Of a stretch of 64,000 nucleotides of DNA, positions 29,171-37,846 are shown piece after piece. The stretch's first letter is position 1. Every line of letters starts with the position of its first letter. Location of the stretch: NCBI GenBank assembly GCA_004297725.1, contig SCUS01000172.1:19562-83561 (forward strand). Reading direction: 5' to 3'. The notes below the pieces were generated by a model. That model saw only the letters and a list, made by a program, of their open reading frames with translations. It made no database searches and had not been told where the DNA came from. A program made the translations under genes and the position numbers. Source of the DNA: Myxococcaceae bacterium (GTDB taxonomy: Bacteria > Myxococcota_A > Polyangia > Polyangiales > Ga0077539).

Positions 29171-29779
29171 ATGGCGAGAACTCTCGTGGCGCCGATGCTG
29201 CTGGCACTGGGTCTGGGAGCGTGCGCGCTCGAGAACCCCGAGGTGCGCGTCGGCCCGGGTTCGACCCTGGACGCCGCCATCGACCTGGGCGTCACCCCGG
29301 ACGTGGGTACGCCCATCGACCAGCCGATGCCGCCGGTGGACCTCGGCTCCGACGCGGGCGAGCTCGACACTGGCGTCGTGGACACCGGGGTGATCGATAC
29401 CGGCATGGTCGACACCGGAGTGATCGATACGGGCGTGGTCGACACTGGAGTGATCGACACCGGCCCTGTCGATACGGGCCCCGTGGACACCGGCCCTGTC
29501 GATACGGGCCCCGTGGACACCGGAGTGGTCGATGCGGGCTTCCCGGATGTGGTCGTCCCCAGGGACGTCGGGGGCACGGACGTCCCGGTGACCCCGACCT
29601 GCGGCGCCGAGAACCAGGGCTGCTGCACGGGCCCGATGCGGTGCATCGACCGTCTGAGCTGTCAGCCCCAGTTCCTGGCTCCCAGCCGCTGTCTTCCCTG
29701 CGGCGGATACCTCCAGGTCTGCTGCGAGGGCTCCTGCCGCGCGGGCCCCTGCCGCATCGGCATCTGCACCGGCATCTGA
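29171..29779 (+). CDS. Lipoprotein with DTGVV repeat and Cys-rich tail
   Basis: A 202-residue lipoprotein: signal ending LALGLGAC (Cys about 17), then 11 tandem pentapeptides of the DTGVV/DTGVI/DTGPV type (about 66-120), and a compact C-terminal domain with CGAENQGCCTGPMRC, CQPQF, CLPCGGYLQVCCEGSC and CRIGIC, about 13 Cys in 60 residues, a knottin-like density. The Asp repeats would extend the Cys domain away from the membrane. Function unknown. The next lipoprotein follows 30 bp later. Confidence 0.75.
   Translation: MARTLVAPMLLALGLGACALENPEVRVGPGSTLDAAIDLGVTPDVGTPIDQPMPPVDLGSDAGELDTGVVDTGVIDTGMVDTGVIDTGVVDTGVIDTGPVDTGPVDTGPVDTGPVDTGVVDAGFPDVVVPRDVGGTDVPVTPTCGAENQGCCTGPMRCIDRLSCQPQFLAPSRCLPCGGYLQVCCEGSCRAGPCRIGICTGI
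29366..29530 (+). repeat. 15-bp tandem repeat encoding DTGVV-type units
   Basis: Eleven in-frame 15-base units (GAYACYGGVGTSRTC consensus). A 30-base pair of units (29460-29519) is exactly duplicated, which indicates recent expansion. Confidence 0.8.
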
Positions 29780-29809
29780 CCCGGCGCGCCATCGTCCCAT
29801 CACTCCCCA

Positions 29810-30751
29810 TTGAGCCCACGCCTCTCGATCCCCGCTGCACTCCTCGCGCTGCTCGCCGCGTGCTCCGACCCCTCCCACGCTCCGGGCATCCCGACGGACG
29901 TCGGTGCGGTGGCCCTCTCCGACGCCGCGCTGGACGTCGGTCCGCTGCTGGCCTGTCCTGGCGCCACGCTCGCTCCCGGCCTCTCCTGCGAGGTGCTCGG
30001 CGGCGCGCTGGCCGCGCCTCGGGACGTCTGCGTCACCCGCGACGGAGCCATCTACGTCACCGAGATGGGCAGCGGCGCCATCGTCCGCCTCGACGGCGAT
30101 CGCTTCGTCGCGGTCGCCACCGGGCTGATGGCTCCCATCGGGCTCCGCGAGGCCGCCGACGGAGCGCTGCTCGTGGGCGAGGAGGCCGCCCGCTCGGTCT
30201 CCCTGGTCGACCGCTCCACCGGCGCCCGCACGCTGCTCGCGGGCGACCTGGGCGCCGTCACCTACCTCGCGCTCGACGCCTCGGGCGCCGTCTACGCGTC
30301 CTCCTTCGACAACCTCGGCCCCTTCGGAACAGGGCGCGTCACCCGCATCGATCCGGTGACCCGCGAGGCGACCCGCTTCGCCACCGGGCTCAACGTCCCT
30401 GAGGGGCTCTTCGTCGACGCCTCCGGGGCCCTCTTCGTGGCCGAGTGGCAGAGCCCCTCGTCGGTGCGCCGCTTCGCCCCGGGCGGCGGCACCGTCGGGA
30501 CCTCCACCGTCGTCACCACCGACCTCAGCAACGTGTACGGGCTGCTGCCCGACGGGGCCGGCGGCTTCTTCGTCGGCGACCACGCGGGGCGGGTGCTGCG
30601 CCAGCGGGCCGACGCGACGAGCGAGGTGGTGATCGACCGCATCGGCCGCCCGGGCGGCATGGCGAGGACGGCCGACGGCGCGCTGCTCATCGCGGAGTTC
30701 GTGGACTTCGGCGCGAGGGGGCGGCTGCTCCGGGTGACGGGGCTGCGATGA
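29810..30751 (+). CDS. Lipoprotein with NHL/SMP-30-like beta-propeller
   Basis: A 313-residue lipoprotein with signal PAALLALLAAC and a six-bladed-propeller pattern: RDVCVTRDGAIYVTEMGSGAIVRL, TYLALDASGAVYASSFD, EGLFVDASGALFVAEW, YGLLPDGAGGFFVGDHAGRVLR and GGMARTADGALLIAEF. These blades match the SMP-30/NHL style; ligand unknown. The start is a TTG at 29810, chosen because it is the only start codon directly before the signal; the ribosome site is poor. It converges on the SemiSWEET gene. Confidence 0.75.
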   Translation: MSPRLSIPAALLALLAACSDPSHAPGIPTDVGAVALSDAALDVGPLLACPGATLAPGLSCEVLGGALAAPRDVCVTRDGAIYVTEMGSGAIVRLDGDRFVAVATGLMAPIGLREAADGALLVGEEAARSVSLVDRSTGARTLLAGDLGAVTYLALDASGAVYASSFDNLGPFGTGRVTRIDPVTREATRFATGLNVPEGLFVDASGALFVAEWQSPSSVRRFAPGGGTVGTSTVVTTDLSNVYGLLPDGAGGFFVGDHAGRVLRQRADATSEVVIDRIGRPGGMARTADGALLIAEFVDFGARGRLLRVTGLR

Positions 30752-30760
30752 CCCGCGGGC

Positions 30761-31033
30761 TCACTCCCGGCGATCGTCCCCGCTGTAGCGGATCTTCATC
30801 GAGAGGATGGCGAGCGCCAGCACCAGGGTGACGAGGTTGGCGCCCACGATCGGCCACGCGCGGAGCATCAGCCCGTAGGCGAGCCAGAGCGCGATGCCGA
30901 CGGTGAACGCGCCGTACATCCCCAGCGAGATGTCGGCGACGTTGCGGGTCTTGTAGATGAGCAGCGCCTGCGGGACGAAGCTCGCCGTGGTGAGGGTCGC
31001 GGCGACGTAGCCGATGAGTTCGATGCCTGTCAT
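30761..31033 (-). CDS. SemiSWEET-type sugar transporter (PQ-loop family)
   Basis: A 90-residue protein with three membrane helices and the MtN3/PQ-loop signature: GYVAATLTTASFVPQALLIYKTRNVADISLGMY (shown: SFVPQ at about 19-23, then the conserved DIS and later WLAYG). SemiSWEETs dimerise to form a small sugar uniporter in the inner membrane. Substrate not predictable. No clear ribosome site precedes the ATG. It lies downstream of a five-helix membrane protein and dapB on the same strand, perhaps in the same transcript. Confidence 0.9.
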   Translation of the reverse strand: MTGIELIGYVAATLTTASFVPQALLIYKTRNVADISLGMYGAFTVGIALWLAYGLMLRAWPIVGANLVTLVLALAILSMKIRYSGDDRRE

Positions 31034-31063
31034 TGGGGGAGGGGGGGGCCGGCGATGGACCCG

Positions 31064-31606
31064 CTACAGCCGCGAGCGCAGCGTCCACGCCAGGTGGACA
31101 TACGCCACCAGGTAACCCAGACCCGCCACCGCCACGGTGCCCAGCACCCGCGAGCCCACCAGCGGCGACAGCCCGAAGCCGCCGCGGTACTGCACCGTCG
31201 AGCCCACGAGGCCCACCCGGTGGTGCAGCACCACGCAGCCCAGCAGCCCGAGGCCCAGCAGCCCCAGCGCCACCGCGTTCGGCAGCCGCGGCTGGTGCGC
31301 GCGTATCCACCACGCCCCCGCGGCGAAGCCCCCCAGCGCGAGGCCCCCGCAGGAGAGCGCCGCCACCAGCAGCGCCGCCGACGGAACCTTCGCCCCGTCG
31401 GCCGCGTAGCTCAGCGCCCAGTCGGTGTGCCTCGCCAGCACCCAGAAGGTCACCGGCACCGCCACCACCACCTCGTGCGTCGCCAGCGCCACGAAGCTGC
31501 GGAGCTGCGTCACGCCCCGCGGCGACGACCGCAGCTCCCTCGCGCCCAGCACCGCGGCCAGCAGGCCCAGCGCGACGCTCCAGCACATCCACGCCAGCAG
31601 CGGCAT
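31064..31606 (-). CDS. Five-helix membrane protein, unknown
   Basis: A 180-residue protein made almost entirely of hydrophobic segments (about five, at 5-22, 38-60, 78-100, 112-127 and 150-172), with ATHEVVVAVPVTFWVLARHTDW and CVVLHHRVGLVGSTVQY between them. The His residues near membrane edges (ATHE, LHHR) might bind metal or heme, but no known family is recognised. Lies 14 bp after dapB on the same strand, so co-transcription is likely. Confidence 0.7.
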   Translation of the reverse strand: MPLLAWMCWSVALGLLAAVLGARELRSSPRGVTQLRSFVALATHEVVVAVPVTFWVLARHTDWALSYAADGAKVPSAALLVAALSCGGLALGGFAAGAWWIRAHQPRLPNAVALGLLGLGLLGCVVLHHRVGLVGSTVQYRGGFGLSPLVGSRVLGTVAVAGLGYLVAYVHLAWTLRSRL

Positions 31607-31620
31607 CGCCCGTCAGCCCG

Positions 31621-32421
31621 TCAGCCCGCGATGCCGAGCACGTCGCCGATGGTGTACCGCCCCGGCGCCCGGCCCTTCAGCCACCGCGCCGCCCGCAGCG
31701 CGCCCGCCGCGAACACCGCCCGGCTCGTCGCCTTGTGCGTGAGCTCGATGCGCTCGCCGGCGCCCGCGAGCAGCACCGTGTGGTCGCCCACCACGTCGCC
31801 GCCGCGAACCGCGTGCATCCCCACCTCGCTCAGGGTGCGCTGCGCCGAGGCGCCGTGGCGGCCGTGCTTCAGGTCGTCGTGGGTCAGGTCTCGCGACTTC
31901 ATCACCACGTCCGCGAGCCGCAGCGCCGTGCCCGAGGGGGCGTCCCTCTTGGCGCGGTGGTGCGTCTCGATGATCTCCACGTCCCAGTCGCTGCCCAGCA
32001 GCCGCAGGGTCTCGGCGAGCGCGTGCGCCAGCACCTGCACCCCGAGCGACATGTTGGGCGCCGCCAGCAGCGGGATCTTCTTCGCCGCCTCGCGCAGCGC
32101 CTCCTCGGCCTCCGCGCTCAGCCCGGTGGTGCCGACCACGCAGGCCACGCCCGCCGCCGCCGCCGCGCGCACCACCCCGGGGGTCGCGCTCGCGCTGCTG
32201 AAGTCGATCACCACGTCGGCGCCCTGGAGCGCCACCACCGGGTCGCTCACGATGCGCACGCCCCACGGCCGGCCCACCAGCGCGCCCGCGTCGGCCCCGA
32301 GCTCCGGCGAGCCCGCGTGCTCGAGCGCGCCCACCAGCTTCGTGTTCTCCGAGGCCGCCACCTGTTCGAGCAGCAGCCGGCCCATCCGCCCGGAGGCGCC
32401 CGCGATCGCGACGGTCAGCAT
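31621..32421 (-). CDS. dapB: 4-hydroxy-tetrahydrodipicolinate reductase
   Basis: DapB reduces the DapA product to tetrahydrodipicolinate with NAD(P)H, on the route to diaminopimelate and lysine. The 266-residue product has the nucleotide-binding GASGRMGR at residues 8-15, VVIDFSS, VGTTGL, and the catalytic block ETHHRAKRDAPSGTA (His pair and Lys). Family length is normal. It follows dapA by 10 bp, so the two form an operon, with the membrane protein behind. Confidence 0.97.
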   Translation of the reverse strand: MLTVAIAGASGRMGRLLLEQVAASENTKLVGALEHAGSPELGADAGALVGRPWGVRIVSDPVVALQGADVVIDFSSASATPGVVRAAAAAGVACVVGTTGLSAEAEEALREAAKKIPLLAAPNMSLGVQVLAHALAETLRLLGSDWDVEIIETHHRAKRDAPSGTALRLADVVMKSRDLTHDDLKHGRHGASAQRTLSEVGMHAVRGGDVVGDHTVLLAGAGERIELTHKATSRAVFAAGALRAARWLKGRAPGRYTIGDVLGIAG

Positions 32422-32431
32422 GGGCGCCGCC

Positions 32432-33322
32432 TCAGCCCGCCTGCAGGCCGTAGGCCTTGAGCGCGGCGACGGTCTTGGCGACCGAGGCCTCCGCCGGCCA
32501 GGCCATCGGCAGCCTGATCTCCGCGGGGATCTTCCCCATCCACGCGAGCGCGGCCTTCACCGGCCCGGGGTTGGTCTCCACGAACATCGCGTCGTACACG
32601 CCCAGCAGCGCCTGCTGACGGCGCCGCGACTCCGCGAGGTCGCCCGCGAGGAAGGCGCTCACCACCCCCTGCACCGCCGCGGGCACCACGTTGCTGGCCA
32701 CGGAGATCACGCCCCGCGCGCCGCAGGCCATCATCCCGAGGGTGAGCCCGTCGTCGCCGCAGAGCACCGTGAGCCGGTCGCCCAGCGCCGCGATGATCGA
32801 CTGCGCGCGGACGATGTTGCCGGTGGCCTCCTTCAAGGCGATGACCCGGGGGCAGAGCCTGGCGATCTCGACCATGGTCTCGGCGGCGAGGTCGGCGGTG
32901 CCGCGCGTGGGGACGTTGTAGAGCACCAGCGGGATGTCGGTGGCGTCGTGGACGGCGCGCACATGGGCGACGAGGCCCGCCTGCGAGGGCTTGTTGTAAT
33001 AGGGCATCACCACCATGGCGGCGTCGGCCCCGAGCTCCTGCGCGGCCCTGGTGCGGACGATGGTCTCCGCGGTGGCGTTGGTGCCGGTGCCGGCGATGAC
33101 GGGGACGCGCTTGTTCACCACGCGCACCACCGTGGCGATGATCTCCTTCGCCTCGGCGGCGGTCACCGTGGGCGACTCGCCGGTGGTCCCGCACGGAACC
33201 AGCCCCCCGATGCCCTCGGTCACCTGCCACTCGGTGAGCGAAGCCACCGTGGCGAGGTCGACCGCGCCCCCACGAAAGGGGGTCACCATCGCCGTAAACG
33301 CACCATCCAATCGCAGGGCCAT
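32432..33322 (-). CDS. dapA: 4-hydroxy-tetrahydrodipicolinate synthase
   Basis: DapA condenses pyruvate and aspartate semialdehyde, the first committed step to diaminopimelate and lysine. In the 296-residue TIM barrel, the Schiff-base Lys is in VIALKEATGN (about 161), the proton-relay Tyr in VLYNVPTRG, and GTTGESPTV lines the site. The start at 33322 (MALRLDGAFTAMVTPF) has AAGG upstream and matches the usual N-terminus; the frame is open further but without family sequence. First gene of dapA-dapB. Confidence 0.97.
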   Translation of the reverse strand: MALRLDGAFTAMVTPFRGGAVDLATVASLTEWQVTEGIGGLVPCGTTGESPTVTAAEAKEIIATVVRVVNKRVPVIAGTGTNATAETIVRTRAAQELGADAAMVVMPYYNKPSQAGLVAHVRAVHDATDIPLVLYNVPTRGTADLAAETMVEIARLCPRVIALKEATGNIVRAQSIIAALGDRLTVLCGDDGLTLGMMACGARGVISVASNVVPAAVQGVVSAFLAGDLAESRRRQQALLGVYDAMFVETNPGPVKAALAWMGKIPAEIRLPMAWPAEASVAKTVAALKAYGLQAG

Positions 33323-33382
33323 CGTCACACCTTGAGGGTTGCGCGCGAGCACCGTCGTCGCGCGAGCGCGACACCCATACCC

Positions 33383-33397
33383 GAAGCGCCTCGCTTC
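33383..33397 (-). terminator. Hairpin at the end of the GH57 gene
   Basis: GAAGCG and CGCTTC (33383-33388 and 33392-33397) form a perfect six-base stem that touches the stop codon of the GH57 gene. No T-run follows. It may separate the GH57 transcript from dapA, which starts 61 bp downstream. Confidence 0.3.
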
Positions 33398-34920
33398 TAC
33401 CAAACGGCTCCCGCGAGGACGTCATCGAGCACGTCGTCCGCGGGCCAGCCGTAGCGCCGGGAGCGCGCCGCAGGGTCGGCGCCGGAGAGCAGGGCGAGGA
33501 AGGCGGCGCGGTGGTCCTCGACGCGGGAGCGGGCGTAGTCCGCCGCGGTGTCGCCGCGCACGAGGAAGGGCCAGTCCGAGGCGGCCATCAGCATCAGCTC
33601 GCGCAGGCACTGGCGGCGCGCGGCGGGGCCCACCGCGGACGCTGCGAGCGCGCGCACGGAGTCGTCGACGGCCCGGAGCATCCCCGTGGTGCTCGGGTGC
33701 ACCCAGCGCGCGAGGTGCCCTCCCTCTCCCCAGGTGCTCGCGTTGGGAACCACCCTGGGGAGCGAGCCATACCGGGACAGGTAATCCGTCGGCGTGATCG
33801 CCCTCGGCCCGAGGGCGGCGAGCAGCCCCGCGAGGAAGGTGGTGCCTTCGAACCACCAGTGCCCGAAGAGCTCGGCGTCGTAGGGGGCGACGATCACGGG
33901 CCCGGCGACCCCCCGCTGGGAGAGCGCGTCGAGCCGGCGGGCGCACCGGTCGGCGAAGTCTCGCGCGTGGGCGAGGGCGAGGGAGCGGGCGAGGGTGGGG
34001 TTCCAGGGCTGCTTGGGGGAGCCCTGGTGGTCGGTGACGCGCCAGAGCTTGATGCCGGTGGGGCTGCGCGACCCGTCCGCGGCGAGGAAGTCCTTCAGCC
34101 GGGAGAGCGGCGCGCGGTACCCGACGTCCTCGTGGAAGTCCCGATAGATCGGGTTGGAGGGATAGCCTGCCTCGCGGCTCCAGACGGCGGCGGCGGCGTC
34201 GACGTCGCGGCCGAAGCAGGCGACGCCCGCGGGGGTGACCACCGGGCGCGCCGTGGCGTCCGGCGGCCTCGGGTGGCCGTAGAGCAGCGCGTGCGACTCG
34301 AGCACGGTGGCGTAGAGCCCGTGGTCCGCGAGGGCGACGTCGACGCCCGGCGCGATGCCGCACTCGGGCAGCCAGAAGCCCTCCGGGGCGGCGCCGAAGC
34401 GCCGGGTGTGCGTGGCGACCGCGAGGGCCACCTGCGCGTCGATGAACCACGGCTGCGCGGTGAACAGCGGGAGCAGCGCGTGGGTGAGGGCGGTGGTCCA
34501 GAGGGAGAGGCGCCCCTCGCGGGCGAGGCGGGCGAAGGCCCCGGGGAGGTCACCGCCGATACGGGACCAGGTAAGCCGGGCGTGGCGCAGGGCGGCCACG
34601 TGGGCGTCGAGGGCGGGGCGGGGGAGCTCGTCGTCGCGGAGCGAGACGCAGAGGGCGTCGAGGCGGTCGAGGTGGCGCTCGAAGCGGGCGCGCAGCAGGG
34701 CGTCGTCGAGCATGGCGACGAGCGAGGGGGAGAGCGAGAGCGTGAGCCGCGCGGGGTTGTACGGCGAGAGCGCGTCGAGCACGGCGACGAGCGGGAGGTA
34801 GCACTCCAGCATGGCCTCGAAGAGCCAGCGCTCCTCCAGGTGGTCGTCGTGCTCGGGGTGGCGCACATAGGGGAGGTGCGCATGAAGTACGAGGAGTACG
34901 CCGCCTGGGGATGAGCTCAC
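33397..34920 (-). CDS. GH57-family glycoside hydrolase, likely 1,4-alpha-glucan branching enzyme
   Basis: A 507-residue GH57 enzyme. Marks are LVLHAHLPYVRHPE at the start (His of the conserved HxH-like motif), FWLPECGIAPG with the catalytic nucleophile Glu (about 187), and PYDAELFGHWWFEG with the acid/base Asp (about 345), plus WGEGGHLARWV. This layout and the C-terminal helical domain match GH57 branching enzymes, which form alpha-1,6 branches in glycogen; alpha-amylase activity is the alternative. GTG start. No glycogen synthase is nearby. Divergent from the MaoC-SDR gene, 70 bp between starts. Confidence 0.92.
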   Translation of the reverse strand: MSSSPGGVLLVLHAHLPYVRHPEHDDHLEERWLFEAMLECYLPLVAVLDALSPYNPARLTLSLSPSLVAMLDDALLRARFERHLDRLDALCVSLRDDELPRPALDAHVAALRHARLTWSRIGGDLPGAFARLAREGRLSLWTTALTHALLPLFTAQPWFIDAQVALAVATHTRRFGAAPEGFWLPECGIAPGVDVALADHGLYATVLESHALLYGHPRPPDATARPVVTPAGVACFGRDVDAAAAVWSREAGYPSNPIYRDFHEDVGYRAPLSRLKDFLAADGSRSPTGIKLWRVTDHQGSPKQPWNPTLARSLALAHARDFADRCARRLDALSQRGVAGPVIVAPYDAELFGHWWFEGTTFLAGLLAALGPRAITPTDYLSRYGSLPRVVPNASTWGEGGHLARWVHPSTTGMLRAVDDSVRALAASAVGPAARRQCLRELMLMAASDWPFLVRGDTAADYARSRVEDHRAAFLALLSGADPAARSRRYGWPADDVLDDVLAGAVW

Positions 34921-34990
34921 GGGTCAGGGGTTGTATCCCGCGGGGCGCTCCCTGCCGAAGCGAGATCGCTGGTGCTATGACCCGCCCTCG

Positions 34991-36523
34991 ATGACCAGAG
35001 CCACCGCCGCGTCCGTCCGCTTCGACGAGGGGGACCTCGACCTCTTCGCCGCCGCCAGCCACGACGTCAACCCGCTGCACCGCTCCGGCGAGTACGCCCG
35101 GCGCACGGCCTTCGGAGAGCGCGTGGTGTTCGGCGTCCTCGGGGCCCTCGCGGCGCTGGGCCGGCTGCAGCCGAGGGAGGGCCGGGTGCTCGCGAAGCTC
35201 TCGGTGGAGTTCGCCGGGCCGATGTTCGTGGGGGTCGACTACGCGGTGGACGTCGACGAGTCGTCGCCCGAGCGGGCGAAGGTGAAGCTCCGCGACGGGC
35301 GGCGGGTGGTGCTGCGGCTGACCGCGCGCTACCGCGACGGCGACGTGCCCGACGCCCCGCAGTGGACGGCGCCGCTCATCGCCCGCACGGAGTCCGCCGA
35401 CCACGCCGACGAGGCGCTGGTGCCGGGCATCGCGATGCAGGGGCGCTACTCCGCCGAGCCCGTCGCGCTGGCGATGCTGATGGTCCGCCACGAGCTCGCC
35501 GAGCGGGGGGTGGGGCCCCGCCACGCCGAGGCCCTCCTCCTCGCCAGCTACCTCGTGGGGATGGAACTCCCGGGGCGCCGCGCCCTCTTCTCCGACCTCT
35601 CGCTCGACTTCGAGGCGGAGCACTCGCTCTCCACGGCCCCGGTCGACTGGTCGCTGGCCCTCGACTCGGTGCACCCGGAGTTCGGGATGCTCTCGATGAG
35701 CCTCTCGACCTCCATCGAGGGCGTCTCCGCGGCGAGGGCGAAGCTCACGGCCTTCGCCCGGCAGGAGCTTCCGCACCTGAGCCCCGACGCCATCGAGTCC
35801 GCGGCTGGCCGCTCCGAGCGACTGCTCGGCAAGGTGGCGCTGGTGACCGGCGCGAGCCGGGGCCTCGGGGCGGCCATCGCCCACGCGCTGGCGCTGCACG
35901 GGTGCACGGTGATCGGCACCTACCTCAGCTCGTCGACCGAGGCCGAGGCGCTGGCCTCGAGAATCGCCTCGACCCCCGGGGGCTTCATCCCGATGCAGGG
36001 CGACGCGGGCGACGCCCGCTGGGCCGCGGAGGCGCGCGAGGTCATCGTCGCCGCGCACGGGCGCCTCGACCTGCTGGTCTGCAACGCGTGCCCCTCGCTG
36101 CGGCCCTTGTGGCTCGAGCCCGCGTCGGCGCAGCGCATCACCGAGCACGTCGCCCGCAGCGTGGCGATGGTGGCGGTGCCGCTCTCCCACCTGCTCGACC
36201 TGGTGGCCTCGGTCCAGGGGAGCGCGGTGGTGATCTCCTCGTCGGCGGTCGAAGATCCGCCCGCGGAGTGGCCCCACTACGTGGCGGCCAAGTGCGCGGT
36301 GGAGGCGCTGGCCCGGGTCGCCGCGGTGGAGCACCCGGGCGCTCGGGTGATGGTGGTGCGCCCGCCGAAGCTGCTCACCGAGCTGGTGAACACCCCGCTG
36401 GGCCGCCAGGACGCGCTGGCGCCGGAGGACTTCGCGGCGCGCCTGGTGCGAAGGCTCCTCGAGGGGGGAGGGGCCTCGCGCGAGGTGCTGGTCGACCTCT
36501 CCGACGCTCAGAACGCGAAGTAG
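34991..36523 (+). CDS. Fusion of MaoC-like hydratase and short-chain dehydrogenase
   Basis: A 510-residue two-part protein. Residues 1-130 are a MaoC-like hot-dog domain with FAAASHDVNPLHRSGEYARR and FGERVVFG, holding the hydratase Asp/His pair. Residues 130-270 look like a second, degenerate hot-dog. Residues 277-510 are a short-chain dehydrogenase with the NAD(P) motif TGASRGLG, VVISSSA and the catalytic YVAAK. Together they could do two steps of beta-oxidation or polyketide/fatty-acid reduction on an acyl thioester. The usual NNAG motif is replaced by CNACPS. The stop overlaps the end of the convergent 39-residue peptide gene by 16 bp. Confidence 0.88.
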   Translation: MTRATAASVRFDEGDLDLFAAASHDVNPLHRSGEYARRTAFGERVVFGVLGALAALGRLQPREGRVLAKLSVEFAGPMFVGVDYAVDVDESSPERAKVKLRDGRRVVLRLTARYRDGDVPDAPQWTAPLIARTESADHADEALVPGIAMQGRYSAEPVALAMLMVRHELAERGVGPRHAEALLLASYLVGMELPGRRALFSDLSLDFEAEHSLSTAPVDWSLALDSVHPEFGMLSMSLSTSIEGVSAARAKLTAFARQELPHLSPDAIESAAGRSERLLGKVALVTGASRGLGAAIAHALALHGCTVIGTYLSSSTEAEALASRIASTPGGFIPMQGDAGDARWAAEAREVIVAAHGRLDLLVCNACPSLRPLWLEPASAQRITEHVARSVAMVAVPLSHLLDLVASVQGSAVVISSSAVEDPPAEWPHYVAAKCAVEALARVAAVEHPGARVMVVRPPKLLTELVNTPLGRQDALAPEDFAARLVRRLLEGGGASREVLVDLSDAQNAK

Positions 36524-36627
36524 ATGAACTTCAGCCCCGGCCCCTGGAGGAAGATCGCCACTCCCACCAGGAAGACCCCGAGGCCCACCGACCGCGCGAT
36601 GTCTCCGATGAGCTCACGATGGTTCAT
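36508..36627 (-). CDS. 39-residue membrane peptide, DUF5989-like
   Basis: A short frame starting at ATG 36627 with AGGGGA seven bases upstream. The product begins MNHRELIGDIARSVGLGV and has one membrane helix (VGLGVFLVGVAIFL) ending in GPGLKFIYFAF. The single helix with a GxxFIYxxF ending resembles the DUF5989 small proteins often found beside MBOAT or carbamoyltransferase genes. It follows the MBOAT gene by 10 bp. Too short for most gene finders. The C-terminus overlaps the convergent SDR gene. Assignment to DUF5989 is by eye; role unknown, perhaps an MBOAT subunit. Confidence 0.65.
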   Translation of the reverse strand: MNHRELIGDIARSVGLGVFLVGVAIFLQGPGLKFIYFAF

Positions 36628-36637
36628 TGGACATCCC

Positions 36638-37846
36638 CTATACCCCGGTCACCGCGCGCAGCCACTGTAGCCCCATGGCCGCGGTCGGCACCGCGAAGAG
36701 CACGTGGGTCAGCACCGCATTGAGCACCACGAAGCACCACCCCGCGAAGGACCACGCCCGCGACTTCGCCAGCCGCTTCGCCCAGGGCTTCCGGCCGAAG
36801 AGCTGGCGGTAGACCATGTAGCCCCCGAGCAGCGCCCCGTGCCACAGGCCGAAGACCAGGTAGCGCAGCTCCAGGCCGTGCCACAGCCCGAGGATCACCA
36901 TGCTGCAGAAGGCCCCCATCGGAGCCCCGTAGGTCCACCCCCGCCAGCGGATGGCCAACGGGTTGAAGACGTAGTCCCGCACCCACGACGACAGGCTGAT
37001 GTGCCATCGCTGCCAGTAGTCGCTGATGTTGTCCGCGACGTACGGCCGGTTGAAGTTCTCCGGGACCTTCACCCCGAAGAGACGGCTGATCCCGATGACG
37101 ATGTCGCTGTAGCCCGACAGGTCGAAGAAGAGATAGAGCCAGTACATGCACGCGCCGAGCACCAGCGGGGCGCGCGCCCCCGCGGCGATGAGCGCCGGGT
37201 TGAGGTTGAAGAGCGCGAAGGCCCCGAGGGGATTGGCCAGGATGGCCTTCTTGCCGACGCCCCAGAGGATGCGCCGCACGGCCCACGCGGCGTCGCCAGG
37301 GGCGAGGCGCTCGGGCGCGTCGACGTCCCGGGTGAAGTCCTCGTAGCGGCGCATCGGGCCGATGACCCGCGTGGGGAAATAGAGCGCGAAGACCACGTGG
37401 CTCCACCACGATCCCGGCTCCTCGGTGCGGCCCAGGTAGAGGTCCGCGAGGTGGGCGATGCCCTCGAACATCATGAAGCTCAGGCCCAGCGGCGCGAGCA
37501 GGGGGTTGGGCATCCACCAGCGCAGCCCCGACCCCGTCGCCGGGTCGAAGCCCGACCAGAGCGCGAGGTATCGGAAGAGCACGAAGTACCCGATGAAGGA
37601 CGCGACGCCCAGCGCGCACACCACGCCGCGCCTCTCCTCCGGGCGCGACATCATCCATCGTCCGAAGAGCCAGGTCGTCGTGGCCATCGCGACCGCGACG
37701 AGGGCGTGCCACCAGACGCCGAAGGCGAACCACACCAACGTGGCCCCGGCCAGCGCCGCCTGCCGCATCCGGGGCGACGGCAGCGCCTGGTAGAGCGCCA
37801 CGCTCAGCGCCGAGAAGACCAGGAAGGTCCAGCTGAGGAGGTTCAT
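36638..37846 (-). CDS. MBOAT-family membrane O-acyltransferase
   Basis: A 402-residue protein with about ten membrane helices. The MBOAT signatures are present: LYFPTRVIGPMRRYEDF, YWLYLFFDLSGYSDIVIGISRLFG, FNRPYVADNISDYWQRWHISLSSWVRDYVF (in part) and LWHGLE, the last holding the catalytic His. It resembles AlgI and DltB, which pass acyl groups across the membrane onto glycans or teichoic acids. The upstream SGNH gene overlaps its start (ATGA). The donor is probably the acyl carrier protein encoded at 39008. Confidence 0.95.
   Translation of the reverse strand: MNLLSWTFLVFSALSVALYQALPSPRMRQAALAGATLVWFAFGVWWHALVAVAMATTTWLFGRWMMSRPEERRGVVCALGVASFIGYFVLFRYLALWSGFDPATGSGLRWWMPNPLLAPLGLSFMMFEGIAHLADLYLGRTEEPGSWWSHVVFALYFPTRVIGPMRRYEDFTRDVDAPERLAPGDAAWAVRRILWGVGKKAILANPLGAFALFNLNPALIAAGARAPLVLGACMYWLYLFFDLSGYSDIVIGISRLFGVKVPENFNRPYVADNISDYWQRWHISLSSWVRDYVFNPLAIRWRGWTYGAPMGAFCSMVILGLWHGLELRYLVFGLWHGALLGGYMVYRQLFGRKPWAKRLAKSRAWSFAGWCFVVLNAVLTHVLFAVPTAAMGLQWLRAVTGV

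Noticed and set aside
29366..29530. Second short-period repeat block considered as CRISPR or iterons
   Set aside because: Contiguous 15-base coding units (DTGVV type) without spacers.
33397..34920. Glycogen synthesis operon
   Set aside because: Only the GH57 enzyme is present; neighbours are dapA and a MaoC-SDR fusion.
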